From an uncultured Alistipes sp. (GTDB taxonomy: Bacteria > Bacteroidota > Bacteroidia > Bacteroidales > Rikenellaceae), in contig NZ_CABMQJ010000001.1 of NCBI RefSeq assembly GCF_902388705.1, positions 119,188 through 183,187 on the forward strand: a stretch of DNA of 64,000 nt. Reading direction: 5' to 3'. The first letter of the stretch is position 1; each line of letters begins with the position of its first letter. The position numbers and the translations under genes were made by a program. The notes beneath the pieces are model-generated. The model was not told the origin of the DNA, ran no database searches, and saw nothing but the letters and a program-made list of their open reading frames with translations. This document shows positions 43,582-51,483 of the stretch, piece after piece.

Positions 43582-44391
43582 TCAGGGGTTGTATATGTCT
43601 TTGTATCTGAATTCGAGTATTTCCTGCACCATGCGGGCATACTGGCGCGCTTCGGCGTGGCTGTCGTCGAGTTGCAGTACGCGGTTGAAATCGTTGAGCG
43701 CCGCGCCCCACTCGTTAAGCCGGTAGTGAAGCTTGCCCCGCTCGATATAGAGGGCCGTGTTCTGCGGGTCTTCGGCAATCTGCGCCGTGAGCGCCGCCTT
43801 GCGTGCCGCGGGACTCCACAGTCCTTTGCGGCGGATGTAGTCGGCAACGCCCGGGTCGAGCATCCGCGAGGTGTCCTCACCCTGTCCGATGCGCCCGCGA
43901 ATCTCCGTCGAGGAGATGTCCAGCAGCGGCGCATCTTCCAGTACGGTGATGCGGCCGGGGAATTTGTCCGTCCTTTCGCCGCGGCGCGGGTAGACGTATA
44001 TCGGGTATTCGAGTATCTTTTCGTACTCTTTCCAGCCGTCGAGCCGCTCGAGCTGGTCGGCGCCCATCAGGATGGAGAACTGCATCTCCGCGCCGTGGTT
44101 CTCGGTCAGGTAGCGCAGCGTGTCGATTGTGTAGGAGGGTTTGGGCAGCAGGAATTCGACGACCGAGGGTTTGATACGGTCGGGATAGCGCGATGCCGCA
44201 CAGGCTGTTTCGGCCATTTCGAAGCGATCTGTTTCGGGTGCCAGCTCCGCCGCCTGCTTGTAGGGGCTCCGGGGCGAAACGACAAGCACCAGCTCGTCGC
44301 ACAGTCCGCGTTCCACGGCGTACTCCGCCAGGGCCATGTGTCCCTTGTGCACGGGGTTGAACGACCCGAAATAGAGCATGACGCGCTTCAT
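43582..44391 (-). CDS. nadD: Nicotinate-nucleotide adenylyltransferase with a C-terminal TPR-like tail
   Basis: 269 residues. Residues 1-192 are a complete NadD: GSFNPVHKGH (9-18), the SPYK loop, and ISSTEIRGRI (159-168) before GVADYIRRKGLW. It adenylates nicotinate mononucleotide in NAD synthesis. Residues about 197-262 form an added helical pair like a tetratricopeptide repeat (NTALYIERGKLHYRLNEWGA, then ALNDFNRVLQLDDSHAEA). Free-standing NadD is about 190-200 residues, so this is an extension. Start overlaps the gmk stop by four bases (ATGA). Confidence 0.93.
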   Translation of the reverse strand: MKRVMLYFGSFNPVHKGHMALAEYAVERGLCDELVLVVSPRSPYKQAAELAPETDRFEMAETACAASRYPDRIKPSVVEFLLPKPSYTIDTLRYLTENHGAEMQFSILMGADQLERLDGWKEYEKILEYPIYVYPRRGERTDKFPGRITVLEDAPLLDISSTEIRGRIGQGEDTSRMLDPGVADYIRRKGLWSPAARKAALTAQIAEDPQNTALYIERGKLHYRLNEWGAALNDFNRVLQLDDSHAEARQYARMVQEILEFRYKDIYNP

Positions 44392-44957
44392 CGCTGGCTG
44401 GCTATGAATTCGTTGATGATGCAGGTGGTTTTGCAAATCGCATCGTCGAGCGAGTCGTTGACGACGATGTGGTCGAACTCGGGGGCTTTCGTCAGCTCGA
44501 ATTCGGCTTTCGCCACGCGGCGGTCGATTACCTCGGGAGCGTCCGTGCCGCGGCATACGAGTCGCCGGCGCAGCTCTTCGATCGAGGGGGGCATGACGAA
44601 TATCGAGCAGGCGTCGTCGCCGAAGATGCGTTTGAGGTTGGTGCCGCCCACGACGTCCACGTCGAAGACGATGATGTTGCCTTTGGCCCAGATGCGCTCG
44701 ACCTCCGAGCGCAGCGTGCCGTAGCAGGTGCCCTGGTAGACCTCCTCCCACTCCACGAAGCGGTTCTCGGCGACGGCCTGCATGAACTCCTCGTGTGTCA
44801 TGAAGTGGTAGTCGCAGCCGTGGCGCTCGCAGCCGCGGGGTGAACGGCTGGTCGCCGACACCGAAAACTCGAACTGCGGAAAACGTTTCAGCAATTCGCG
44901 TACGATTGTGGTTTTGCCCGAACCGCTCGGGGCGGAGAATATGATTACCTTGCCCAT
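44388..44957 (-). CDS. gmk: Guanylate kinase
   Basis: 189 residues. P-loop SAPSGSGKTTIVREL (8-22), GMP-binding SATSRSPRGCERHGCDYHF and the lid sequence RRLVCRGTD. It converts GMP to GDP. The ATG overlaps the TAA of yicC (TAATG). yicC-gmk adjacency is conserved widely in bacteria. Confidence 0.96.
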   Translation of the reverse strand: MGKVIIFSAPSGSGKTTIVRELLKRFPQFEFSVSATSRSPRGCERHGCDYHFMTHEEFMQAVAENRFVEWEEVYQGTCYGTLRSEVERIWAKGNIIVFDVDVVGGTNLKRIFGDDACSIFVMPPSIEELRRRLVCRGTDAPEVIDRRVAKAEFELTKAPEFDHIVVNDSLDDAICKTTCIINEFIASQR

Positions 44958-45829
44958 TATAGTATGTTCAGTACCTGTTCCTTGATTTTTTCCAGTTCGT
45001 CTTTCATCTTGACGACGAGTATCTGGATGTTCGATTCGTTGGCTTTCGATCCCATCGTGTTGATTTCGCGCCCCATCTCCTGGGCGATGAAGCCCAGTTT
45101 GCGGCCCACGCCCTCCTCTTCGGCCGCCACTTCGCGGAAGTATTTGCAGTGGTTGGCCAGGCGGACTTTCTCTTCGGTGATGTCGAGTTTTTCGAGGTAG
45201 AAAATCATCTCCTGCTCCAGCCTGTTGCGGTCGACGTCGACCTGCAGTTTCCCGAGGTTTTCCAGGATACGGGCCTTAATCGTTTCCGTGCGGGCCTGTT
45301 CGAACGGCACCACCTCCTCTTTGTACGTTTCGATTTTCTCCACGCGCGAGAGCAGGTCGGCAATCAGGATCGCCCCCTCCTGCACGCGGAAGGCGTCGAG
45401 CTGTGCCGCAGCGCTTTCGGTGGCGGCAATCAGCGCCGCGTGTTCCTCGTCGGAGATACTCTCCGTTTCGGTCGATACGACCTCGGGCAGGCGCATCACG
45501 ACGGGCACGATGGCGTCGTAGTCGGCGTCGATGCCTGCGAATGCGAGCGTGTCGGTCATCTGGTGCAGGTATTCGCGGAACACCTCTTTATTTATGCGGG
45601 CCGGGGTCTCCACGGCCTGCGACTCCACCGTGACGAACACGTCGACCTTGCCGCGCTGGATGGTGCGGGCGATGATGTTGCGGATTTCGTATTCCGACTG
45701 GCGGTATACGGCAGGCAGGCGCAGCCCCAAATCGAGTTGTTTGGAGTTGAGCGAGCGGATTTCGACCGTGATTTTCTTATTTTGCAGGGAGGCTTCGCCT
45801 TTGCCGAAGCCCGTCATCGATTTTACCAT
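44957..45829 (-). CDS. YicC family endoribonuclease-like protein
   Basis: 290 residues starting MVKSMTGFGKGEASLQNK, the YicC N-terminal signature. The C-terminal DUF1732 part has EEGVGRKLGFIAQEMGREINTMGSKAN. E. coli YicC is linked to RNA turnover. An in-frame upstream extension of 38 residues lies over the promoter and is rejected. It is the first gene of the yicC-gmk-nadD-ddl-DUF3109-M23 operon, all junctions of which overlap or are under 10 bp. Confidence 0.94.
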   Translation of the reverse strand: MVKSMTGFGKGEASLQNKKITVEIRSLNSKQLDLGLRLPAVYRQSEYEIRNIIARTIQRGKVDVFVTVESQAVETPARINKEVFREYLHQMTDTLAFAGIDADYDAIVPVVMRLPEVVSTETESISDEEHAALIAATESAAAQLDAFRVQEGAILIADLLSRVEKIETYKEEVVPFEQARTETIKARILENLGKLQVDVDRNRLEQEMIFYLEKLDITEEKVRLANHCKYFREVAAEEEGVGRKLGFIAQEMGREINTMGSKANESNIQILVVKMKDELEKIKEQVLNIL

Positions 45830-45851
45830 TGCGGCGGTTGTTAAGTTTCGG

Positions 45852-45859
45852 CAAAAGTA
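45852..45859 (-). promoter_or_regulatory. -7 box of the yicC operon promoter
   Basis: Minus-strand TACTTTTG is a perfect TAnnTTTG match, 22 bp before the yicC start. No clear -33 box at the usual distance. The serC promoter diverges from it about 100 bp away. Confidence 0.6.
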
Positions 45860-45931
45860 ATAAAAACAATTCAAAATGCCGAGCGTTCGGGACACCGAGT
45901 GAAATTTCTTTGAACAAGTTTTGCACAAGTG

Positions 45932-45963
45932 TTGCATTCTCAAGAATATTTTATCTATATTTG
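45932..45963 (+). promoter_or_regulatory. Promoter of the serC-serA operon
   Basis: TTG at 45932-45934 and a perfect -7 box TATATTTG at 45956-45963, 21 bp apart. Transcription should begin near 45970, leaving a ~50-base leader. Confidence 0.65.
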
Positions 45964-45979
45964 TGTTAGTAAACTAACA
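45964..45979 (+). promoter_or_regulatory. 16-bp inverted repeat at the serC transcription start
   Basis: TGTTAGTAAACTAACA has perfect 7-bp arms around an AA spacer, directly after the -7 box and across the predicted start site. This is the position of a repressor operator. Its order of half-sites (TTAGT then ACTAA) is opposite to the BlaI-type dyads in this window, so a different factor is expected. Confidence 0.5.
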
Positions 45980-46018
45980 GCTTGTAGTCCCAAACACTAA
46001 ATTCACAATCTGAATATT

Positions 46019-47092
46019 ATGAAAAAGCACAATTTTAACGCGGGACCCTCGATCCTTGCAGACGAAGTTCTCGAAAATGCAGCCAAAGCTATCATCGACT
46101 TCAACGGATCGGGCCTTTCGCTGCTTTCGATTTCGCACCGTACGAAAGATTTCGACGACGTGATGGCCGAGGCCGACGCGCTTTTCCGCGAGATGCTCCA
46201 CATTCCCGACAACTACAAGATTTTCTATATCGGCGGCGGCGCCAGCACGTTCTTCTACGAAGTGCCCGCCAACTTCCTGGGTAAAAAAGCCGGTTATGTG
46301 AATACCGGCGTGTGGTCGAAGAAAGCCATCAAGGAGGCCAAGCGTTACGGCGAGGTCGAACTGCTCGCTTCGTCCGAGGACAAGAATTTCACCTATATTC
46401 CCAAGGGATTCGCGATTCCCGCCGATTTGGATTACGTACATATCACCTCGAACAATACGATTTACGGTACCGAGTACCACGAGGACATCACCTCGCCCGT
46501 GCCCGTAATCGCCGACATGTCGTCGGACATCCTTTCGCATCCGATCGACGTGACGAAATATGCCATGATTTACGGCGGTGCGCAGAAGAACCTCGCCCCT
46601 GCGGGCGTGGCGTTCGCCATCATCCGCGAGGACATGCTCGACAAAATCGTCCGTGATCTGCCGACGATGGTTTCGTTCCGCACCCATGTGGAGAACGGCT
46701 CGATGTTCAACACGCCGCCCGTATTCCCGATTTATGTACTCAAGGAGACGCTCAAGTGGCTCAAGTCGATTGGCGGGGTGCCCGAAATCTATCGCCGCAA
46801 CCAGGAGAAAGCCGCCTTGCTGTACGACGAGATCGATCGCAACCCGCTGTTCCGCGGCACGGTGGCCAAGGAAGACCGTTCGCTGATGAACATCTGCTTC
46901 GTGATGGCCGACGGCTACGAGGAGCTGGCTCCCGAGTTCATGGAATTCACCAAGAGCCGCGGTATCGTGGGCATCAAGGGCCACCGGCTGGTGGGCGGTT
47001 TCCGTGCATCGTGCTACAACGCCCTGCCCAGGGAGAGCGTCGAGGTGCTCGTAGGCTGCATGCAGGAGTTTGCCGCCAAACACGCAAAATAA
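46019..47092 (+). CDS. serC: Phosphoserine aminotransferase
   Basis: 357 residues. The start MKKHNFNAGPSILADEVL, the SHRTKDF stretch, YIGGGASTFF and the PLP lysine K190 in YGGAQKNLAPAG identify it. It converts 3-phosphohydroxypyruvate to phosphoserine, and can also act in vitamin B6 synthesis. First gene of the serine operon, with serA next. Confidence 0.96.
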   Translation: MKKHNFNAGPSILADEVLENAAKAIIDFNGSGLSLLSISHRTKDFDDVMAEADALFREMLHIPDNYKIFYIGGGASTFFYEVPANFLGKKAGYVNTGVWSKKAIKEAKRYGEVELLASSEDKNFTYIPKGFAIPADLDYVHITSNNTIYGTEYHEDITSPVPVIADMSSDILSHPIDVTKYAMIYGGAQKNLAPAGVAFAIIREDMLDKIVRDLPTMVSFRTHVENGSMFNTPPVFPIYVLKETLKWLKSIGGVPEIYRRNQEKAALLYDEIDRNPLFRGTVAKEDRSLMNICFVMADGYEELAPEFMEFTKSRGIVGIKGHRLVGGFRASCYNALPRESVEVLVGCMQEFAAKHAK

Positions 47093-47182
47093 CGTAGGGC
47101 CATGGCGCATTTCTTTACATTTACTCCGAAGAAAAAAGCTGCCGCGGACATCGATTTTATTCATCTAATAGAAAGTACAGGT

Positions 47183-48106
47183 ATGAAAATATTGGTTGCA
47201 ACCGAGAAACCTTTTGCCAAAAAGGCTGTCGACGGCATTCGGAAAATCGTCGAAGATGCCGGTTATGAACTGGCCCTGCTCGAAAAGTATACCGACAAGT
47301 CGGAACTGCTGGCTGCCGTGGCCGACGTCGACGCGCTGATTATCCGCAGCGACAAGGTGACGGCCGAAGTCATCGAAGCGGCGAAGAACCTCAAAATCGT
47401 TGTCCGCGCAGGTGCCGGATACGACAATGTCGACCTTGCGGCCGCTACGGCGAGGGGCATCGTGGTGATGAACACCCCGGGACAGAATTCCAACGCCGTG
47501 GCCGAACTGGCGCTGGCCATGATGATTTTCATGTCGCGGAACCGTTTTACGCCCGGCACGGGTTCGGAGATACAGGGCAAGACCCTCGGCATCCATGCTT
47601 ACGGCAACGTGGGCAAACTGGTCGGCCGCAAAGGCAAGGCGATGGGGATGAACGTCATTGCTTACGACCCGTTCATCACGGACGCTACGGTTTTCGAGGC
47701 CGACGGCGTGAAGCAGGTGAATTCGGTCGAAGATTTGTATAAGCATGCAGACTTCCTCTCGCTGCACATTCCGGCGACGGAGCAGACCAAAGGCTCGATC
47801 GGCTACGACCTGCTGATGTCCATGCCCAAGGGCGCTACGCTCGTCAACACCGCCCGCAAGGAGGTGATCGACGAACAGGGCGTGGTGAAGGCGCTGGCCG
47901 AACGCGAAGACCTGAAGTACATTACCGACATCGCTGCCGGGAACCAGGCCGAACTGGACGAGAAATTCGGCAAGCGGGTATTCGCCACGGCGAAGAAGAT
48001 GGGGGCGGAAACCGCCGAGGCAAATATCAATGCGGGCCTCGCCGCCGCCAGCCAAATCGTCGATTTCTTCAAGAACGGCAACACCCGGTTCCAGGTGAAC
48101 AAATAG
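47183..48106 (+). CDS. serA: D-3-phosphoglycerate dehydrogenase, short form
   Basis: 307 residues from MKILVATEKPFAKKAVDGI, the usual Bacteroidetes start. Substrate loop VVRAGAGYDNVDLAAA, NAD-binding GIHAYGNVGKLVGRKGKAMG (the GxGxxG is relaxed to AYGNVG) and late LVNTARKEVIDE. The ACT regulatory domain of long forms is absent, so serine feedback through it is not expected. The usual catalytic His seems replaced: the C-terminal region reads TDIAAGNQAEL. An in-frame ATG at 47102 would add 27 residues and lies just 10 bp after serC. Confidence 0.9.
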   Translation: MKILVATEKPFAKKAVDGIRKIVEDAGYELALLEKYTDKSELLAAVADVDALIIRSDKVTAEVIEAAKNLKIVVRAGAGYDNVDLAAATARGIVVMNTPGQNSNAVAELALAMMIFMSRNRFTPGTGSEIQGKTLGIHAYGNVGKLVGRKGKAMGMNVIAYDPFITDATVFEADGVKQVNSVEDLYKHADFLSLHIPATEQTKGSIGYDLLMSMPKGATLVNTARKEVIDEQGVVKALAEREDLKYITDIAAGNQAELDEKFGKRVFATAKKMGAETAEANINAGLAAASQIVDFFKNGNTRFQVNK

Positions 48107-48125
48107 TGTATAACGGCGCATGAAA

Positions 48126-48158
48126 GGCGGGAGCGAATTGGCTGCGCCCGCCTTTTTT
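48126..48158 (+). terminator. Hairpin between serA and the DUF1015 gene
   Basis: GGCGGG (48126-48131) pairs with CCCGCC (48147-48152), followed by six T residues. It could end the serCA transcript or reduce read-through into the DUF1015 gene, 25 bp downstream. Confidence 0.7.
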
Positions 48159-48182
48159 GCCTTAATATGAATTCTAAACAGT

Positions 48183-49427
48183 ATGGTACGAATCAAACCT
48201 TTCCGCGGGATACGCCCCCCGAAACAGTATGCGTCCGAAGTGGCGTCGCGTCCTTACGACGTGCTCAATTCCGCCGAGGCCAAGGCCGAGGCAACCGAGC
48301 GCTCGCTGCTGCACATCATCAAACCTGAGATCGATTTCGACCCCATTGCCGACGAGCATTCGCAGGAGGTTTATGACAAAGCGGTCGAGAACTTCCGCGC
48401 ATGGCGCGAAAAGGGCTGGCTCGAGCAGGATCCCGAAGAGTACTACTATATCTATGCGCAGACGATGGACGGCCGCACGCAGTACGGCCTGACGATGTGC
48501 TGCAATTACGAGGATTACCTCTCGGGGGCTATCAAGAAGCACGAGCTGACGCGTCCCGACAAGGAGGAGGACCGCATGATTCATGTTCGCAACCAGCAAG
48601 CCAACATCGAGCCGGTGTTTTTCGCCTATCCCGACAACGCCGAAATCGACGCCATTGTGGCCGACGTGGTGAAGAACAATGCCCCGGAGTACGATTTCAC
48701 GGCGGCCGACGGCTTCGGCCATAAACTGTGGGTTATCCGCGATAAAAAGACCAACGACCGTATTACGGAGATTTTCGCGGACATTCCCGCGCTGTATGTG
48801 GCCGACGGACACCATCGCACGGCTGCGGCCGCGCGCGTGGGTCAGGAGTGTCAGCGCAAGAATCCCAGTCATACGGGCAACGAGGAGTACAGTTACTTCC
48901 TTGCCGTTACATTCCCTGCGGGGCAGCTTCGTATTATCGATTATAACCGCGTTGTCCGCGACCTGAACGGTTTGACGCCCGCAGAGCTGCTCGGCAGGCT
49001 GGCGGAAAACTTTACCGTCGAGGACAAGGGTGCGGACGAGTACCGCCCCACGGGACTGCATAATTTCTCAATGTACCTCGACGGCCGCTGGTACAGCCTG
49101 ACGGCCAAACCGGGCACGTACGACGACAACGACCCGATTGGCGTGCTGGACGTTACGGTGCTGTCGAACCTCGTGCTGGATAAAATTCTGGACATCAAAG
49201 ACCTGCGCACCTCGAAACGAATCGACTTCGTGGGCGGCATCCGCGGCCTGGGCGAGTTGAAGCGCCGTGTCGACAGCGGCGAGATGAAGGCGGCTTTCGC
49301 CCTTTACCCCGTTTCGATGCAGCAGCTCATCAACATCGCCGATACGGGCAACATCATGCCTCCGAAGACGACGTGGTTCGAGCCGAAACTCCGCTCGGGC
49401 GTGGTGATTCACTCGTTCGAGGAGTAG
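48183..49427 (+). CDS. DUF1015 family protein
   Basis: 414 residues. The start MVRIKPFRGIRPPKQYASEV with SRPYDVLN and the central VADGHHRTAAAARV are hallmarks of DUF1015 (ParB-like HKD nuclease-related annotation in some databases). The family often neighbours serA/serC, as here. A link to serine metabolism is proposed from this conserved context; serine kinase activity has been shown for some ParB-related proteins, but whether this one has it is unknown. Confidence 0.88.
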   Translation: MVRIKPFRGIRPPKQYASEVASRPYDVLNSAEAKAEATERSLLHIIKPEIDFDPIADEHSQEVYDKAVENFRAWREKGWLEQDPEEYYYIYAQTMDGRTQYGLTMCCNYEDYLSGAIKKHELTRPDKEEDRMIHVRNQQANIEPVFFAYPDNAEIDAIVADVVKNNAPEYDFTAADGFGHKLWVIRDKKTNDRITEIFADIPALYVADGHHRTAAAARVGQECQRKNPSHTGNEEYSYFLAVTFPAGQLRIIDYNRVVRDLNGLTPAELLGRLAENFTVEDKGADEYRPTGLHNFSMYLDGRWYSLTAKPGTYDDNDPIGVLDVTVLSNLVLDKILDIKDLRTSKRIDFVGGIRGLGELKRRVDSGEMKAAFALYPVSMQQLINIADTGNIMPPKTTWFEPKLRSGVVIHSFEE

Positions 49428-49448
49428 CTGTCCGTAAAAACCGTTATG

Positions 49449-49476
49449 GGGCCGTCCTGAAAAAGGACGGCCCTTT
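49449..49476 (+). terminator. Terminator after the DUF1015 gene
   Basis: A 10-bp stem (49449-49458 with 49464-49473) with an A-rich loop and a short T-run. Confidence 0.8.
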
Positions 49477-49536
49477 GCTTTGCAGGACGGCGGAAAATCG
49501 TTAACTTGCATGACAATCCCTTAAAACCGATTTGCA

Positions 49537-49998
49537 ATGAAATGGTTTGTCAAGTGCTTTCGCCACTATGCGGATTTTCGGGGACGTGCACCGTTGCCCG
49601 AGTTTTGGTATTTTGTGCTGTTCCTCTTGCCCGTGCTTTTTCTCGGGTTCGCCGTTGTCCTGGGTGTTCTCAACTGCTGTAACGCCGGCGATGCTGTCAG
49701 GCGTTATGCTGTTTTCCTTGTCGGCCTGCCGTTCCTGCTGCCCTACCTGGCCGTTATGGTACGCCGCCTGCACGACAGCGGGCGCAGCGGATGGCGGGCG
49801 GGTGTATATTTGCTAATCGGCATCGCAGGCCGTGTTGTCGGTTGTTTCTCCCTCAAACCCGGTGCGGCAGCCTGGCTCGCGGATGCCGATCTGGCAATTG
49901 CCATTTTGCAGGGCGTGTATCTTGTTTTCATGATTTATTGGCTGTGCTTGCCCGGGGAGCCCGGCCAAAACAGCTATGGCCCCGTTCCCGAGGCGTGA
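49537..49998 (+). CDS. DUF805 family inner-membrane protein
   Basis: 153 residues with four hydrophobic segments (about 24-46, 56-76, 88-106, 117-138). The DUF805 pattern is plain: FRGRAPLPEFWYF near the N terminus, VRRLHDSGRSGW in the centre and PGEPGQNSYGP at the C terminus. The function of the family is unknown. It stands alone between a terminator and the ferredoxin promoter. A possible -7 box TAACTTGC lies at 49502-49509. Confidence 0.87.
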   Translation: MKWFVKCFRHYADFRGRAPLPEFWYFVLFLLPVLFLGFAVVLGVLNCCNAGDAVRRYAVFLVGLPFLLPYLAVMVRRLHDSGRSGWRAGVYLLIGIAGRVVGCFSLKPGAAAWLADADLAIAILQGVYLVFMIYWLCLPGEPGQNSYGPVPEA

Positions 49999-50122
49999 TA
50001 AATGCCGGAAATGTTTTGTATGCAGCGTGTTCGGAGTGAATTATTCCGGGGACGCTGCTTCTTATTTGTCGGTTTCATGATAAGATTTGTTGCATTCGTT
50101 TAGAATTTTCGGGATTTTTTCA

Positions 50123-50130
50123 TATATTTG
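50123..50130 (+). promoter_or_regulatory. -7 box of the 2-oxoacid:ferredoxin oxidoreductase operon
   Basis: TATATTTG is a perfect -7 match, 26 bp before the ferredoxin start. No clear -33 box. Confidence 0.6.
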
Positions 50131-50156
50131 TAAGGAACTTAACAATACTACGGCTT

Positions 50157-50384
50157 ATGGCTAAAATAAAAGGAACAATCGTTGTCGATAAGGAGCGTTG
50201 CAAAGGATGCGGGGTCTGCGTGGCTTCCTGTCCGTGCGACGTGCTGGAGTTATCGGCAGAGGTGAACAGCAAGGGCTACCCCATTGCCCGGATGGCGAAT
50301 CCCGATGCCTGCACGGGCTGTGCTTCGTGTGCGGTGATTTGCCCCGACAGCGTCATCACGGTTTATCGTCAAAAATTCGAGTAG
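50157..50384 (+). CDS. 2-oxoacid:ferredoxin oxidoreductase, ferredoxin-like delta subunit
   Basis: 75 residues with two [4Fe-4S] motifs: CKGCGVCVASCP (14-25) and CTGCASCAVICP (about 52-63). It passes electrons from the thiamine site to free ferredoxin. It starts the four-gene operon, two bases before the alpha subunit. The set resembles KorDABC/Vor complexes. Confidence 0.92.
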   Translation: MAKIKGTIVVDKERCKGCGVCVASCPCDVLELSAEVNSKGYPIARMANPDACTGCASCAVICPDSVITVYRQKFE

Positions 50385-50386
50385 CT

Positions 50387-51481
50387 ATGGCAGAGAAAGA
50401 GGTAAAACTGATGAAAGGCAACGAGGTGATCGCCCATGCTGCGATACGCTACGGTTGCGACGGATATTTCGGATACCCGATCACTCCCCAGTCGGAAGTG
50501 ATGGAAACACTGATGGAACTCAAACCGTGGGAAACCACGGGTATGGTCGTATTGCAGGCCGAGTCGGAGATTTCTTCGATTAATATGGTTTACGGCGGCG
50601 CTGCGACCGGCAAGCGGGTGATGACCTCGTCGTCGAGCCCCGGCATCAGCCTGATGTCGGAGGGCTTGAGCTACCTGGCGGGCGCCGAGCTCCCCTGTCT
50701 GGTCATTAACTGCCAGCGCGGCGGCCCGGGCCTCGGCACGATTCAACCTTCGCAGGGCGATTATTTCCAAGCCTGCAAGGGCGGCGGACATGGCGACTTC
50801 CACATGATTGTGCTGGCGCCCAACTCGGTGCAGGAGATGCACGACCACGTAGCCGAAGCGTTCGACCTCGCGTTCAAATACCGCAATCCGGCGATGATTC
50901 TCGCCGACGGCGCCATCGGGCAGATGATGGAGAAAGTGGTGCTCGCGCCGCAGCGTCCCCGCAAAACCGACGCGGAGATTGCAGCCGAATGCAAGACCTG
51001 GGCGACGTACGGCAAGCCTGCCGACCGCGAACGCAATATCGTGACGTCGCTCGAGCTGCAGTCGGAGAAGATGGAGATTATCAACAAGCGTTTGCAGGAG
51101 AAATACAGGGCGCTCGAGGAGAACGAGGTGCGTTACGAGGCGATCGGCTGCGACGACGCAGACTACGTCATCGTAGCGTTCGGGTCGTCGGCGCGCATCT
51201 GCTCGGCAACGGTCGAGATGGCGCGTGCCGAAGGACTAAAAGTCGGCCTGCTGCGCCCGATTACCCTCTATCCTTTCCCCAAGAAACCGATTGCCGAACT
51301 GGCCGGACGCGGTGTGAAAGGCTTCCTTTCCGCCGAGCTCAATGCCGGACAGATGGTCGAGGACGTGCGGCTGGCCGTGAACGGCGTAGCCCCCGTCGAG
51401 CATTTCGGCCGCCAGGGCGGTATGATGTTCGCGCCCGACGAGGTGCTTGCGGCGCTCAAGGAAAAACTGATTAAAAAGTAA
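50387..51481 (+). CDS. vorB: 2-oxoacid:ferredoxin oxidoreductase alpha subunit (VorB/KorA type)
   Basis: 364 residues from MAEKEVKLMKGNEVIAHAAI. The pyrimidine-binding and transketolase-C-like domains of the family are seen: GYPITPQSEVMETLMELK, QAESEISSINMVYGGAATGK and the C-terminal GLKVGLLRPITLYPFP. The complex oxidatively decarboxylates a 2-oxoacid (2-oxoglutarate or branched-chain) with CoA and ferredoxin, and can run in reverse in anaerobes. Exact substrate is not settled by sequence. An in-frame upstream extension runs through the ferredoxin gene and is rejected. Confidence 0.92.
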   Translation: MAEKEVKLMKGNEVIAHAAIRYGCDGYFGYPITPQSEVMETLMELKPWETTGMVVLQAESEISSINMVYGGAATGKRVMTSSSSPGISLMSEGLSYLAGAELPCLVINCQRGGPGLGTIQPSQGDYFQACKGGGHGDFHMIVLAPNSVQEMHDHVAEAFDLAFKYRNPAMILADGAIGQMMEKVVLAPQRPRKTDAEIAAECKTWATYGKPADRERNIVTSLELQSEKMEIINKRLQEKYRALEENEVRYEAIGCDDADYVIVAFGSSARICSATVEMARAEGLKVGLLRPITLYPFPKKPIAELAGRGVKGFLSAELNAGQMVEDVRLAVNGVAPVEHFGRQGGMMFAPDEVLAALKEKLIKK

Positions 51482-51483
51482 AG

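Noticed and set aside
45964..45979. Fourth BlaI operator
   Set aside because: The half-sites are in the opposite order (TTAGT...ACTAA) to those at 782-1902, so it is reported as a separate dyad.
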